From positions 1,146 through 7,642 of the forward strand of contig JAHFAC010000025.1 of the NCBI GenBank assembly GCA_023250755.1: 6,497 bases of DNA. The letters are read 5' to 3'. The notes beneath the pieces are model-generated. The model did no database searches and was not told the DNA's origin. It was given only the letters and a program-made list of their open reading frames with translations. The position numbers were made by a program, and so were the translations under genes. This document shows, in pieces, positions 6,280 through 6,497 of this stretch (within the stretch, counting starts at the first letter, position 1; every line of letters begins with the position of its first letter). This DNA comes from Bacteriovoracaceae bacterium (GTDB lineage Bacteria > Bdellovibrionota > UBA1018).

Positions 6280-6493
6280 ACGATGAGGTCATCGCTGAAC
6301 TGGCCAATCCTCCAGCCATTCCACCCAGAGCCGCAGCGCCCAAGGTGCTGAGGGTGCTGGTCGGTTGAGCCGCGGTTGCAAGCCTTTTTGCGGGAGTCGC
6401 TTTTTTCAAAGCAGCTGGCTTAGGGCGTCGTGTTGCAGTCGCTTTGCGGGGCGCTGCAGCTTTACGCTTTGAGGTCTTGGCTTTTTTTGCCAT
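6236..6493 (-). CDS. Small Lys/Ala-rich basic protein with glycine-rich segment
   Basis: I cannot assign this 85-residue protein to a family. Three parts are visible. Residues 1-38 are rich in Lys, Arg, Ala and Pro, with repeated KKA, KRK, RRPKP and PAK-type motifs like histone H1 tails or the Lys-rich tails of some bacterial DNA-binding proteins. Residues 49-77 are Gly/Ala/Leu/Ser-rich, with a GxxxxGGxxGG pattern (Gly52, 57, 58, 61, 62) that could pack helices or associate with membrane. The end is a short Ser/acidic tail (SSDSSEE). Nucleic-acid binding by the basic part is an inference from composition. The ATG at 6493 lies four bases from the window edge, so its ribosome site and promoter cannot be seen. 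Its end abuts or overlaps the HD gene, suggesting co-transcription. Low-complexity composition leaves some doubt, but it is an open frame with a sensible context. Confidence 0.6.
   Translation of the reverse strand: MAKKAKTSKRKAAAPRKATATRRPKPAALKKATPAKRLATAAQPTSTLSTLGAAALGGMAGGLASSAMTSSFGGALSKSSDSSEE
6239..6245 (-). promoter_or_regulatory. Shine-Dalgarno-like AGAGGAG before the HD gene
   Basis: AGAGGAG overlaps the last codons of the small upstream gene, directly before its TAA (6238-6236), and lies ten bases upstream of an in-frame CTG at 6228. It is the only good ribosome site near the HD start and favours a start downstream of TTG 6279, though CTG starts are rare. Confidence 0.45.
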
Positions 6494-6497
6494 TTTA

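Overview
The window is a densely packed stretch of bacterial chromosome in which every supported gene lies on the minus strand, so it reads from high to low coordinates. Its core is a pantothenate and coenzyme A biosynthesis operon: panB, coaX, coaBC, panC. Two genes precede it: a small Lys/Ala-rich basic protein and an HD-domain phosphohydrolase of the COG1078/SAMHD1-like type. One follows it: a gene for a predicted secreted protein of unknown function, still open at the left edge. There are no RNA genes, mobile elements, CRISPR arrays, or gene-free stretches over 300 bases. Neither the operon promoter nor its terminator can be seen, and both probably lie outside the window.

Layout in transcription order: small basic protein (6493-6236), HD phosphohydrolase (6279 or 6228 down to 4855), a short gap with an 11-bp tandem repeat and a 13-bp palindrome, panB (4780-3893), coaX (3938-3054), coaBC (3073-1772), panC (1794-910), secreted protein (913 to the edge). 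From panB onward each gene overlaps the next (46, 20, 23 and 4 bp), which suggests one polycistronic message with translational coupling. PanB makes ketopantoate and PanC joins pantoate to beta-alanine. CoaX phosphorylates pantothenate, and CoaBC adds cysteine and decarboxylates to give 4'-phosphopantetheine. Ketopantoate reductase (panE), aspartate decarboxylase (panD), coaD and coaE are not in the window.

The sequence alone does not fix the organism. Base composition looks moderate, near 50% G+C by eye. A type III pantothenate kinase, a Sec-type signal peptide and the Lys/Ala-rich small protein would fit a Gram-negative lineage such as the Bdellovibrionota or former deltaproteobacteria, but this is a low-confidence inference.

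The most striking anomaly is at the 3' end of panB. A run of six A and nine C, containing an in-frame A AAA AAC heptamer, precedes a tail that does not look like PanB and runs into coaX. Both other frames would end PanB at a normal length before coaX, one of them inside the coaX Shine-Dalgarno sequence. This could be a sequence error, a variable tract or frameshifting.
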